64,000 nt of DNA. Source: Sedimenticola hydrogenitrophicus (GTDB taxonomy: Bacteria > Pseudomonadota > Gammaproteobacteria > Chromatiales > Chromatiaceae). A program made the translations under genes and the position numbers. Of the stretch, positions 36,618 to 45,612 are shown in pieces. Where the stretch lies: contig NZ_JAQGEI010000020.1 in assembly GCF_029017505.1 (NCBI RefSeq), positions 1 through 64,000 of the forward strand, written 5' to 3'. Numbering within the stretch: the first letter of the stretch is position 1; every line of letters starts with the position of its first letter. The notes below the pieces were generated by a model. It searched no databases. It saw only the letters and a list, made by a program, of their open reading frames with translations, and was not told the origin of the DNA.

Positions 36618-38426
36618 TCAGATACTGTTCCAGAGCTGCTCGAAATCCGCCACATCCGACCTGTTTTCATCCGCGTCAACCGGATCGGGCCGCTCCGGGT
36701 CATGATAATAAAACTGGATGAACGAGGCGGTTGCCTCAATCTCCCGGCTGAGCTGGATCTCGCGCCTCCCTCCCGGTGAGATGAACCAGGTGCGCTCCCC
36801 CGGCTCGGAGTAGAACGGCAGGGTGATGACCGTCTGATCCTCCTGTGGACGCTGCAGCAACAGGCCAGGGCCGTAACTCTCCTGCCCACGCTGTCCCCAC
36901 TGACGGAAAAAGATCACCGGCTCCACGTCTCCCGGTATCAGCTCCACACCGAAGTCTATCACTGCCGGACGCTCGACCCGCATCCAGCGAATGACACCCG
37001 GACGCAGATACTCCTCCCCGGCTTCGTCCCAATGGATCACCGCCACCAGCTCGCCCACGCTGATCGTCTCCTCCCCTGCCGCGCTCCAGCCCAAATGGTA
37101 ACCACCGCCGCTTTCGTTATACACCGGACAGAGCCGCGAGACCGGATAGGCAGGTGGCGGCGGGTGCGCCCCAGCCGGCCGGGGCACGGGCGCATTGTTA
37201 CCGGCTTCCCGGCGCGTCTTCGAACCGAAAGTATCCGCTATTACATGTTCATCCGCCTCCAGGTCGGAGCGGGGCATGCCGTGGGCGGGTTTCACGACCT
37301 CCCCCTGGGCAGGTCCCGAATTGAAGGCCCCGGGCTTGGCGGTGGTATCGGGCACCGGCTCGCCCTCCAGCTCCTGATAGATCGCCTTCAGCCCGCGAAC
37401 CAGGCCCACCTCGCCCTGGGTCTCGTCCCGCTCGGCGACCCGGTTGGATCCGATCCCCCAGGTCAGCATCAGCCGCGCCAGCAGGTCGGGAGAGATCTTG
37501 TCCGGGACATCCTGGGGTCGCATGGCACCGTGCAGGGCGCCCATCGCCTCCAGCTCGGCGGCCAACGTGACCGCGAGATCGCTGGTATCGAGTACCCAGC
37601 CGCGCTGCACCTGGTGATCACGTTCGGTTCCTTTGTAACGCGGCGCCTCATCGAGACCGATATCCACGATGAATGGGCCTTCATCACCATTGGAATTACC
37701 CAGGTCCACCAGTCGCGCCTCCGGCGCCCAGCGTCGCAACGCCAGATAGACCCGTACCACCTCCCCCTGCATCAGCCGATAGGGCCCCGCCATGGAGAGC
37801 AGCAGAATCTGCTTGTAGAGATCGTTCACCGTGGCGTGCGGGAGCAGGCGCCGGTCCGGATTATCCACCGGGCGGTCGGCCAGTTTCTGGTCGAATGCAT
37901 AGCGATGGATGCCATGAATCTCCTGCCAGATATAGGGGGGCGCCAGCCGATAGAGCTGATAGGCGTGCAGCAGACCCCGGCCCAGAAAATAGAGCACCCG
38001 GTGCAGTGCCATGGCCCTGCTGGACTTGTGCAACAGCTGCCCGGTGAAATTCTCCAGATGGTACTGGTCAAGCACCACCTTGTAACCCTGGGTGGCCAGG
38101 ATGCAGAGACTGCCGTGCATGTCGGACATCAGACCCGCTCGCGGGTTGAGCGGCGGTAACTGACGGGAAAAACCGCTTTCCAGCGCTTCCAGGACCACCA
38201 TCAGCGGTTTCAGGAGCGCTTCCAGATTACTCACCCGAGCGGCCACCGGCATCACCGATGCGTTCATCTGTTGCAGCAGGTGGTGCAGATCCTGCGCTAC
38301 CTGACCAATGTTGCCGATCGGCAACTGCTCCATCCGTTCGGTGAAACACTTGGGTTCGAAGTTATCGTCACCGTTGGCCAACGGTGCGCGCCTGGGCAGG
38401 AGGTAGGGATTATTGCTCTCGGCCAC
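36618..38426 (-). CDS. Large PilZ-like protein of unknown function
   Basis: 602 residues from a GTG at 38426, chosen because AAGGAGAGCTGCC lies just before it and because the frame farther upstream looks non-coding. About residues 1-400 are helical with no recognised domain (QVAQDLHHLLQQMNASVMPV). A Pro-rich linker (HPPPPAYP) follows. The last ~170 residues look like a PilZ-type beta barrel, with NESGGGYHLGW (NxSxxG), SVGELVAVIHWDE and RPGVIRWMRVERP. The RxxxR half of the c-di-GMP motif is not evident, so binding is uncertain. The cytoplasmic effector role is inference. Confidence 0.75.
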   Translation of the reverse strand: MAESNNPYLLPRRAPLANGDDNFEPKCFTERMEQLPIGNIGQVAQDLHHLLQQMNASVMPVAARVSNLEALLKPLMVVLEALESGFSRQLPPLNPRAGLMSDMHGSLCILATQGYKVVLDQYHLENFTGQLLHKSSRAMALHRVLYFLGRGLLHAYQLYRLAPPYIWQEIHGIHRYAFDQKLADRPVDNPDRRLLPHATVNDLYKQILLLSMAGPYRLMQGEVVRVYLALRRWAPEARLVDLGNSNGDEGPFIVDIGLDEAPRYKGTERDHQVQRGWVLDTSDLAVTLAAELEAMGALHGAMRPQDVPDKISPDLLARLMLTWGIGSNRVAERDETQGEVGLVRGLKAIYQELEGEPVPDTTAKPGAFNSGPAQGEVVKPAHGMPRSDLEADEHVIADTFGSKTRREAGNNAPVPRPAGAHPPPPAYPVSRLCPVYNESGGGYHLGWSAAGEETISVGELVAVIHWDEAGEEYLRPGVIRWMRVERPAVIDFGVELIPGDVEPVIFFRQWGQRGQESYGPGLLLQRPQEDQTVITLPFYSEPGERTWFISPGGRREIQLSREIEATASFIQFYYHDPERPDPVDADENRSDVADFEQLWNSI

Positions 38427-38827
38427 GGCAGCTCTCCTTTTTAATCTTCTTGGTGTATTGCTCTGTTGGCGAGTGTCGCGAAAGCTCCGCGCGGGCCCGA
38501 CAATCACCCGGCGTGCCGTCCGGTTACCAGGCACTCTGCCCGCTCCGGATCTGTCAGCTTTCCACCCTCCCAAAAGTATAGCCCGCGTAATCCCATCAAC
38601 CTCATTTATATCCTAGCGGTACCTTCATACAACGTCCCTATGGACTCATCGGAAATTTCGATTGCCGTAACACCGGTTTAATCTGGCGGGATCGAACCAA
38701 GAAGAGTATCTTACCAAATTCTAAATTATGGGTTTTTACGTACCCTGAATGGTGACCGCAATTCCCATCGGGATCCCTTGTCAGCCCAGCTAATCGATTG
38801 AACCCTTTCCGCGACGGAGGAACATCC
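38427..38827. other. Divergent regulatory region upstream of qmoA, no gene seen
   Basis: 401 bases between the PilZ-like gene (leftward) and qmoA (rightward). The part from 38600 to 38740 is much more AT-rich than its surroundings (around TTTATATCCTAG and CCAAATTCTAAATTATGG), so the qmo promoter probably lies there. I could not fix a -35/-10 pair with confidence. A GGAGG ribosome site is at 38816-38820. Confidence 0.5.
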
Positions 38828-40114
38828 ATGACGGAAGTAATTGCAACCAACCAGACCATCCTGGTGGTCGGTGGCGGTATCAGCGGCCTCACCGCCGCCC
38901 TGGAAGCCGCCGAAACAGGAAAGCAGGTCGTCCTGGTTGAAAAACGTCCCTATGTTGGTGGTCGTGTCACCCAGCTCTACAAATATTTTCCCAAGCTCTG
39001 CTTCCCCGCCTGTGGACTGGAAATCAATCAGCGCCGGGCCAAGATGAACCCCAACCTGACCATCCTGACCATGGCCGAGGTAACCGACATCCAGGGCGAC
39101 GTGGGCAACTACACCGCCAGCGTGAAGATCAGTCCCCGCTACGTGAACGACAACTGCACCGGTTGCGGCGACTGCGCCAGGGCGGTCAGTGCCGAGTTTG
39201 ACGATGAGTTCAACTATGGCCTGGGCAAGCGCAAGGGCGCCTACCTGCCGCACCGCATGGCCCATCCGCAACGCTACGTGATCGACCCGGCCATCCTCGG
39301 CACCGAGGAGGCGGCGAAGGCCAAGGCGGCCTGCAAGGTGAATGCCGTCGATCTGGAGATGCAGGAAGAGACAGTCTCCTTCAAGGCCGGCGCCGTGGTC
39401 TGGGCCACCGGGTGGCAGCCGTACGATGCCAACAAGATCCAGCCCTACGGCTACGATCGCTTCCAGAATGTCGTCACCAATGTTGAATTCGAGCGCATGG
39501 CCGATCCCAACGGCCCGACCGGCGGCAAGATCCTGCGCCCCTCCGATGGCGAGGTGGCCAAGAACATCGCCTTCATCCAGTGCGCCGGTTCACGTGACAA
39601 GAATCATCTGCTGCACTGCTCGCGCATTTGCTGCATGGCCACCCTGAAGCAGACCCATTATGTGCAGGAGGCGTTGGGCGACGAGGGTAAGTCCACCATC
39701 TATTACATCGATATTCGCGCCATCGACCGGTTCGAGGATTTCTACCAGGCGGTGCGGGAGAATCCAAACGTCTCCTTCATCAAGTCCAAGGTCGCCTCGA
39801 TCACCCAGAACAGGGAAAACAGCAACCCGGTGCTCAACGGGGTGGATACCGAGGGTTATCACCGCTATGCCAACGAGCACGACCTGGTGGTGCTGGCGGT
39901 GGGCATGCAGCCCAGCGTCGACAAGGCCAGCTTCCCGGTGGATATCGTGATCAATGAAGAGGGCTTCATCGAGCCAGCGACAGAAAACGGCGGCATCTTC
40001 GCAGCCGGTTGCTCTTCCGATGCGCTGGACGTGAATCGCGCGGTCCAGCAGGCCACAGGCGCCGCACTGCGCGCCATTCAGGTAGTAAACCGCGTCGCCG
40101 GAACGGAGGGTTAA
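38828..40114 (+). CDS. qmoA: QmoA: HdrA-like flavoprotein of the quinone-interacting oxidoreductase complex
   Basis: 428 residues. The FAD-binding N-terminus is TILVVGGGISGLTAALEAAE, and the HdrA-type block VEKRPYVGGRVTQLYKYFPK is followed by LCFPACGL. A ferredoxin-like Cys cluster is CTGCGDCARAV, and CAGSRDKNHLLHCSRICC carries further cluster ligands. In sulfate reducers Qmo passes electrons to APS reductase; in sulfur oxidisers it is thought to work in reverse with AprBA. The ATG at 38828 follows a GGAGG site by seven bases. First gene of qmoA-qmoB-hdrC-hdrB. Confidence 0.95.
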   Translation: MTEVIATNQTILVVGGGISGLTAALEAAETGKQVVLVEKRPYVGGRVTQLYKYFPKLCFPACGLEINQRRAKMNPNLTILTMAEVTDIQGDVGNYTASVKISPRYVNDNCTGCGDCARAVSAEFDDEFNYGLGKRKGAYLPHRMAHPQRYVIDPAILGTEEAAKAKAACKVNAVDLEMQEETVSFKAGAVVWATGWQPYDANKIQPYGYDRFQNVVTNVEFERMADPNGPTGGKILRPSDGEVAKNIAFIQCAGSRDKNHLLHCSRICCMATLKQTHYVQEALGDEGKSTIYYIDIRAIDRFEDFYQAVRENPNVSFIKSKVASITQNRENSNPVLNGVDTEGYHRYANEHDLVVLAVGMQPSVDKASFPVDIVINEEGFIEPATENGGIFAAGCSSDALDVNRAVQQATGAALRAIQVVNRVAGTEG

Positions 40115-40118
40115 CAAC

Positions 40119-42365
40119 GTGTCTGACGAAAAGAAATTTGCCGGTTATATCTGCACAGGCTGCGGAATCGGTGAGCGACTGGACTCCAGCCAGCTGGAGA
40201 TGATTGCCACCCGCGAAGGCAAGATGCAGTCCTGTAAACAGCACGCGATGCTGTGCAGCAGCGAAGGCGTGCAGATGATCCGGGACGACATCGGCAGTGA
40301 GGGTGCCAGCCACATCATGATCGCCGCCTGCTCGCGGCGCGCCAAGGTGGAGGCCTTCAACTTCCCCGAGGTCGCCATGACCCGTGCCAACCTGCGCGAG
40401 GGCGTCATCTGGGTGCGTCCGGATGCACCGGAGCACCAGGAGACCACCCAGGAGATGGCGGACGACTACATCCGCATGGCCTGCGCCGAGCTGCGCTCCC
40501 TGAAACTGCCCCACGCCTCCGGCGAGCAGAGCCTGAACAAGACCATCCTGGTGGTGGGCGGCGGCATCACCGGCATGACCGCGGCGCTGGAATCCGCGGC
40601 GGCCGGTTATCCGGTGCACATCGTCGAGAAGCAGGGCGCCCTGGGCGGCCAGGCGGCCGACTACGCCAAAGCCATCCCCACCCGTTCACCCTACAAGGAA
40701 CCGCGCGATACCGGCGTGGCCGAGATGATCGCGGCCATCGAGGCCAACGGCCTGATCACCGTGCACCTCAACAGCACCGTGGCCAAGACCGCCGGCGCGC
40801 CCGGCCGCTTCAATGTGGATATCGCCACCGAGTCCGGTGCCGTCAGCAACGAGACCTTCGGCGCCATTATCCAGGCTACCGGTTTCAAACTGTATGATCC
40901 CTCCAACCTGCCGCAGTACGGCTACAGCAGCAGCCCGGACATCGTCACCAATGCCGAGCTGGAGAAGCTGGTCAAGGCCGCCGACGGCGGGCCGATCAAG
41001 CGCCCCTCCGACGGCAAGGAAGTGAAGGCGGTCGCCTTCGTACAGAACGTCGGCCAGAGCTCCAGCGAAGAGGGACAGCTCCCCTACCACTCCGGCATCG
41101 GCGACCTGATCGCCATCAAGCAGGCGATGTACTTCAAGGACCGCAACAACGATTGCGACACCACCATCCTGTTCAACAACCTGCGCACCCCGGGTGCCGC
41201 CGGCGAGGACTTCTACCGCGCAGGTCAGGAGAAGATGATTACCTTCTCCAAGGGCCAGGTCAGCGAAGTGGTCCCCGGCGACAGCCTGGAGGTCAAGTTC
41301 CAGGACCTGATCCTGGACGAGGAGACCAGCATGCAGGCCGATCTGGTGGTCCTGGACGTGGGCATGATGCCCAACTCCGGTCCCGACCCCTACGCCGTGC
41401 CAATCGTCATCGACGAGAAGGCGGAAGCCGCCAGCGAGACGCCCAGGGCACCGACCGTAACGGTCGACTCGATCCTCAACCTGGACTACCGCCAGGGCTC
41501 CGACCTGCCACACCTGAAGAACGGCTTTACCGATTCGCACTTCATCTGCTTCCCCTATGAGACCCGCCGCACCGGCATCTACGCCGCCGGTCCGCTGCGC
41601 CGTCCCATGGATATGCGCCAGGCGCAGGATGACGCTGCCGGTGCCGCAATGAAGGCGATCCAGGCGGCGGAGAATGCCGGCAAGGGCATGGCCGCCCATC
41701 CGCGTGCCGGCGACCTGTCGTTCCCCAGCTTCCGTATGGATGGCTGTACCCAGTGCAAACGCTGCACTGTGGAGTGTCCGTTCGGCGCCATCAACGAGGA
41801 CGAGAAGGGCTACCCGATGTTCAACGAGTCACGCTGCCGCCGCTGCGGCACCTGCATGGGCGCCTGCCCGGTGCGCGTGATCTCGTTCGAGAACTACTCG
41901 GTGGAGTCGGTCAACCAGCAGATCAAGAACGTGGAGGTGCCGGAGGAGTTCGATGAGAAGCCGCGTATCCTGGTGCTGGCGTGCGAGAACGACGCCTACC
42001 CGGCACTCGACCAGGCCGGTATGAACGGTGTCGAGATCAACCCCTGGGCCCGGGTCATCCCGGTGCGCTGCCTCGGCTCGGTCAGCCTCTCCTGGATCAC
42101 CGACTCGCTCAACAGCGGCTATGACGGCATCGTGCTGATGGGCTGCGCCAAGGGCGACGACTATCAGTGTCACTTTGTGCGTGGCTCGGCCATGGCCCAT
42201 GAACGCATGGACAAGGTGGGAGACACCCTCTCCTCCCTCAACCTGGAGCCGGAGCGGGTCGTGGTCTACGAGGTGGCGATCACCGATATCGAGCGTGCGC
42301 CCAAACTGATCAACGATATGGCTGAGACGGTCGAGAAGATCGGCCTGAGCCCGTTCAAGTTCTAG
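40119..42365 (+). CDS. qmoB: QmoB: HdrA/MvhD-like subunit
   Basis: 748 residues. The N-terminal Cys domain (YICTGCGIGERL; C12, C15, C39, C46) is followed by an HdrA-like FAD domain (TILVVGGGITGMTAALESAA near 145). Two 4Fe-4S clusters lie around 540-585 (CTQCKRCTVECPFGAI and CRRCGTCMGACPVRVI). A C-terminal MvhD-type domain shows GCAKGDDYQCHFVRGSAMA. The fusion of HdrA with MvhD is the mark of QmoB. It starts four bases after the qmoA stop. With QmoA it is the flavin part of the APS reductase partner complex. Confidence 0.95.
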   Translation: MSDEKKFAGYICTGCGIGERLDSSQLEMIATREGKMQSCKQHAMLCSSEGVQMIRDDIGSEGASHIMIAACSRRAKVEAFNFPEVAMTRANLREGVIWVRPDAPEHQETTQEMADDYIRMACAELRSLKLPHASGEQSLNKTILVVGGGITGMTAALESAAAGYPVHIVEKQGALGGQAADYAKAIPTRSPYKEPRDTGVAEMIAAIEANGLITVHLNSTVAKTAGAPGRFNVDIATESGAVSNETFGAIIQATGFKLYDPSNLPQYGYSSSPDIVTNAELEKLVKAADGGPIKRPSDGKEVKAVAFVQNVGQSSSEEGQLPYHSGIGDLIAIKQAMYFKDRNNDCDTTILFNNLRTPGAAGEDFYRAGQEKMITFSKGQVSEVVPGDSLEVKFQDLILDEETSMQADLVVLDVGMMPNSGPDPYAVPIVIDEKAEAASETPRAPTVTVDSILNLDYRQGSDLPHLKNGFTDSHFICFPYETRRTGIYAAGPLRRPMDMRQAQDDAAGAAMKAIQAAENAGKGMAAHPRAGDLSFPSFRMDGCTQCKRCTVECPFGAINEDEKGYPMFNESRCRRCGTCMGACPVRVISFENYSVESVNQQIKNVEVPEEFDEKPRILVLACENDAYPALDQAGMNGVEINPWARVIPVRCLGSVSLSWITDSLNSGYDGIVLMGCAKGDDYQCHFVRGSAMAHERMDKVGDTLSSLNLEPERVVVYEVAITDIERAPKLINDMAETVEKIGLSPFKF

Positions 42366-42377
42366 GGGATACGGATT

Positions 42378-43001
42378 ATGAGCGATTTAAATAGCGCAAT
42401 GACCGAAAGGTACCACAACAGCTTCCTCAGGGAGGTTGAGGCCAACGTCGAAGAGGGCGAATGGGTCAAGATGTGCATGCAGTGCGGCGTCTGCGCCGGC
42501 TCCTGCCCGCTGGGCAATGCCTGGGAGCACACCCCGCAGAAACTGTTCATGATGATCCGCGCCGGCAAGCGCGAGGCGGTGCTCTCGTCCGACTCGATGT
42601 GGATGTGCACCTCCTGCTACAACTGCATCGCCCGCTGCCCGCGCGGCCTGCCCATCACCCACATCATGCACGGCCTGGCCCACTACGCCAAACGCCTCGG
42701 CCTGGCGCCGAAGAACCAGCCAACCGCACAGTTCTCGCAGATCTTCTGGGACAACCTGATGAAGAAGGGCCGGGTCAACGAGCTGAAGCTGGGCCTCTCC
42801 GTGTACTTCAAGGACGGCTTCGGCCAGGGCATCAAGAACGCCCTCGCCAACAAGCAGCTGGGCCAGAACATGATGAAGGCCAAGCGCATGAATGCCATGG
42901 AGTTCTTCGGCGGTCACAGTATCAAGGACACCAGCGGTCTGCAGAAGATGATCAAGAAGGCCCAGGAGATCGAAGATGCCAAAATCCAGGGCAACAGCTA
43001 A
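42378..43001 (+). CDS. hdrC: HdrC-like iron-sulfur subunit replacing the N-terminal half of QmoC
   Basis: 207 residues. Two 4Fe-4S clusters: C33, C36, C39, C43 in CMQCGVCAGSCP, and C77, C80, C83, C87 in CTSCYNCIARCPRG. The rest is helical and soluble. QmoC of sulfate-reducing Deltaproteobacteria joins such a domain to a heme-b membrane domain; here the frame stops without any membrane helix. It lies 12 bases after qmoB and 16 before hdrB. The likely role is to carry electrons between QmoAB and HdrB. Confidence 0.93.
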   Translation: MSDLNSAMTERYHNSFLREVEANVEEGEWVKMCMQCGVCAGSCPLGNAWEHTPQKLFMMIRAGKREAVLSSDSMWMCTSCYNCIARCPRGLPITHIMHGLAHYAKRLGLAPKNQPTAQFSQIFWDNLMKKGRVNELKLGLSVYFKDGFGQGIKNALANKQLGQNMMKAKRMNAMEFFGGHSIKDTSGLQKMIKKAQEIEDAKIQGNS

Positions 43002-43017
43002 GTGAGGACCGACCAAG

Positions 43018-43917
43018 ATGGCTAAGAAAGAAGTCTCATACTACCCGGGATGCTCCTCACAGACAGGGGCCTCATCATCCAACATGATGCGCGCCACCCA
43101 GACCATGTGCGACGAGCTGGACATCCAGCTCAACGAGATCCCTGACTGGAACTGCTGCGGCGCCTCGATCGGCTACGGCAGTGGCGGCGAACTGCCGCGC
43201 CTGACGCTGTCGGCGCGCAATATCGCGCTCTCCGAGCAGCACAACCCGGGCCAGGAGATCGTCGCCACCTGCGCCGCCTGCTGGCTATCCACCCGCGAGG
43301 CGAAAGAGCGCCTGCATGAAGATGCCAACATGTTCCGCGACGCCAACACCGCGCTGAACGAGATCAACCTGAAGCTGAACAACCAGACCCCGGTACGCCA
43401 CATGGTGGAAGTGCTGGTGGAGGATATCGGTTTCGAGGCGATCAAGGCGAAGATAAAGAAACCGCTGCAAGGGCTGAAGATCGCCAGCTACGTCGGCTGC
43501 CAGACCAACCGCCCCTTCGGCATCGCCGAGGAGTCGTTCGAGAACCCGGTCTACCTGGACCACCTGATCGAGAGCGTGGGCGCCGACTCCATCCCCACCT
43601 ACGAGAAAAAGGTACAGTGCTGCGGTGGCGCCCTGGCCTTCTCCGAGCCGGAGAAGTCCCAGGAGATGATCCACGGCATCATCGAGGCCGCCTACGACCA
43701 CGGTGCCGACCTGATCGCCACCCCGTGCCCGCTGTGCCAGGCCAACGTGGAGATCTACCAGGACCAGATCAACGCCCGCTTCGGCAGCAAGTTCAACATG
43801 CCGGTGGTCTACTACAGCCAGCTGATGAGCGTCGCCTTCGGCCGCAACAGCAAGGACTCGGCGCTGGATGGTCAGATCATCCGCGCCAAGTCACTGGAAG
43901 ATATCGCCGGCAAATAG
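43018..43917 (+). CDS. hdrB: HdrB-like subunit with two CCG domains
   Basis: 299 residues. Both cysteine-rich CCG domains are complete: C12, C46-C47, C85, C88 and C161, C201-C202, C237, C240. In HdrB these bind the non-cubane 4Fe-4S clusters that reduce disulfides. The N-terminus VSYYPGCSSQTGASSSNMM is typical. It closes the operon and a terminator follows. Presence of both CCG domains implies that the complex can react with a thiol/disulfide or a similar soluble acceptor, not only with quinone. Confidence 0.93.
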   Translation: MAKKEVSYYPGCSSQTGASSSNMMRATQTMCDELDIQLNEIPDWNCCGASIGYGSGGELPRLTLSARNIALSEQHNPGQEIVATCAACWLSTREAKERLHEDANMFRDANTALNEINLKLNNQTPVRHMVEVLVEDIGFEAIKAKIKKPLQGLKIASYVGCQTNRPFGIAEESFENPVYLDHLIESVGADSIPTYEKKVQCCGGALAFSEPEKSQEMIHGIIEAAYDHGADLIATPCPLCQANVEIYQDQINARFGSKFNMPVVYYSQLMSVAFGRNSKDSALDGQIIRAKSLEDIAGK

Positions 43918-43953
43918 TTTCACTAAGAAGCAATCAATATAACTATAACGTTT

Positions 43954-43981
43954 CGGCCCTCGATTGAGGGCCGTTTGTTTT
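43954..43981 (+). terminator. Rho-independent terminator of the qmo-hdr operon
   Basis: Stem CGGCCCT / AGGGCCG with a five- to six-base loop, followed by TTTGTTTTT. Starts 37 bases after the hdrB stop. Confidence 0.88.
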
Positions 43982-44014
43982 TGCCGGGAAACCAAAAGCT
44001 CGGGAGCGAACATC

Positions 44015-44081
44015 GGGGTCGGAGTCAAGCCAATCCGGGCTCCTGGAGTGCCACCAGAAACCGGCGGTCTGACTCCACCCC
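44015..44081. repeat. REP-like palindrome (GGGGTCGGAGTCAAG family)
   Basis: Left end GGGGTCGGAGTCAAG; the complement of the right end reads GGGGTGGAGTCAGA. Same family as 17841-17909 and 56289-56359. Confidence 0.7.
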
Positions 44082-44129
44082 TGCTTTTCCCAGCCTCACC
44101 CGACCTTCCGGCGTAGCCAAACTAGCGGA

Positions 44130-44411
44130 TCAGGCCGCCTCCCACTTCTTCCTGGCCAGCCACATGTCGTGGTCCATCTGCATCCCAACCCACTGTTCGG
44201 CGCGCCCGCCCTTATAACCCAGACGCCTGAACCACGCCTCAATCCGCAACGCCATCTCAGGTGAAATGGCCGCATGCTCATTCACCACCCGGGACAGGGC
44301 GGCACGGGACACCCCCAACTCGCTGGCCGCCTCGGTAACCGTCATCTTCAATGCCGGCAGGACATCTTGCCGCAGAATAGATCCCGGATGTGGCGGGTTA
44401 TACATAGTCAT
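44130..44411 (-). CDS. higA: HigA-type antitoxin (XRE helix-turn-helix)
   Basis: 93 residues. NPPHPGSILRQDVLPALKMT is the usual HigA/VapI start. The helix-turn-helix is TEAASELGVSRAALSRVVNE, and HAAISPEMALRIEAWF completes the domain. It neutralises the HigB toxin encoded 27 bases upstream and represses the pair. Order (toxin first, antitoxin second) is typical of HigBA. The module lies directly after the qmo-hdr terminator. Confidence 0.92.
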   Translation of the reverse strand: MTMYNPPHPGSILRQDVLPALKMTVTEAASELGVSRAALSRVVNEHAAISPEMALRIEAWFRRLGYKGGRAEQWVGMQMDHDMWLARKKWEAA

Positions 44412-44438
44412 TTTTAAACTCCTATTGAGAATTGCGAC

Positions 44439-44717
44439 TCAATGGTAGTCCTGATAATCCACCAGAATCGCATCACCATCATCAAACATGAATGTCAGCC
44501 GCCAGTTGCCGTTGACCTTCACCGAAAAGTGGCCTTTCAGATCACCGGACAAAGCGTGCAGACCCCATCCCGGAAAATCCATATCATCCGGCCCAATCGA
44601 TCTGTCCAGCGCCTTCAACTGATGTCTGAGCTTGTCGGCATGGGACACCTGAATGCCTGCCTTCGATCCGGTCTCAAAAAACCGTTTAATCCCTTTATGC
44701 CGGAAGCTCCTGATCAT
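44439..44717 (-). CDS. higB: HigB-type toxin (RelE superfamily mRNA interferase)
   Basis: 92 residues with the HigB pattern: MIRSFRHKGIKRFFETGSKA, then KLRHQLKALDRS and GWGLHALSGDLKGHFSVKV, ending WRLTFMFDDGDAILVDYQDY. This family cleaves mRNA on the ribosome. It is intact in length. The absence of a nearby mobile gene means transfer cannot be dated from context. Confidence 0.92.
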   Translation of the reverse strand: MIRSFRHKGIKRFFETGSKAGIQVSHADKLRHQLKALDRSIGPDDMDFPGWGLHALSGDLKGHFSVKVNGNWRLTFMFDDGDAILVDYQDYH

Positions 44718-44781
44718 GGGTAAAGCGTATAGCGTCGCGTTACACTTGTCAATGCAGCGGAAAGAGGTAACCCCTGTCGGC

Positions 44782-45372
44782 TCAATGAGTCGCCTTATCC
44801 CCCCAGATCTGTTTCAGGCGCTGATCGCGACCACAGTTCCAGCGGTAGAAATTGTACCGGACCGGATTGTTCTTGTAGTAATCCTGGTGGTAACTTTCCT
44901 CGCCCTTAATGGGATAAAAGGTGGCCGCATCCAGGATTGGCGTCACCACCTCCTGGTCGGGAAATTGCGCCTCCACCACCCTTTTCGATTGCTCGGCTAT
45001 GGCCTGCTCCTGCTCATCCGCTACAAAGATGGCGCTTAAATAGCTCGGCCCTTTATCACAAAACTGTCCCCGGTCGTCGAACGGATCGATGTTCACCCAG
45101 AAGTGATCCAGCAGCTTCTGGTAACTGACCTTGTCTGGATCGTAGGTGATCTCCACGGCCTCGTAGTGGCCGGTGTGGTCGCCGTTGTAGGTGGGGTTCT
45201 CCGCCGTGCCGCCGGTGAAGCCGGAGACGACATCGGTCACCCCCTCGAGCTTCTCGAAATCGGCCTCCATGCACCAGAAGCAGCCACCCGCCAATACCGC
45301 TTTCTCCGCGGCAACATCGGTTGCACCGAGGAGCGCGCTCACTGTTAGTATGAGTATCGCCTTATGATTCAC
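44782..45372 (-). CDS. msrA: Exported peptide-methionine (S)-S-oxide reductase MsrA
   Basis: 196 residues. The signal peptide MNHKAILILTVSALLGATDV (cut near VAA) precedes the catalytic motif GGCFWCMEADFEKLEGV; C31 is the catalytic cysteine. GHYEAVEITYDP and a late DYYKNNP complete the domain. It reduces oxidised methionine in periplasmic proteins. No MsrB domain is fused. An exported MsrA matches a cell exposed to oxidants during sulfur oxidation, but that is inference. Stands alone, divergent from the MFS gene. Confidence 0.94.
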   Translation of the reverse strand: MNHKAILILTVSALLGATDVAAEKAVLAGGCFWCMEADFEKLEGVTDVVSGFTGGTAENPTYNGDHTGHYEAVEITYDPDKVSYQKLLDHFWVNIDPFDDRGQFCDKGPSYLSAIFVADEQEQAIAEQSKRVVEAQFPDQEVVTPILDAATFYPIKGEESYHQDYYKNNPVRYNFYRWNCGRDQRLKQIWGDKATH

Positions 45373-45612
45373 AACATTCTCCCTTCAATCCATCCGCATG
45401 GCCAACGACCATAACGCTGCCGGTTCAGAAATCACTACCATTACAGGAGTATAGAGGCAGACGCGGCTTTACCGCCCGTCCACTCCTCCCCAAGCGACCT
45501 TACTCACGGCTGAAATAATTCAGGATGAGGCTATTCTTTCCGGAAACGGCCTGGGCGCCTATCCACTGCGCCAATAGAAATGTGAGTCTCCTGTGCTTTG
45601 TGGCAGCAAGTG

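Noticed and set aside
43920-44717. Possible mobile island after the qmo-hdr operon because of HigBA
   Set aside because: No integrase, transposase, tRNA or attachment repeats are seen; a toxin-antitoxin pair alone is not enough.
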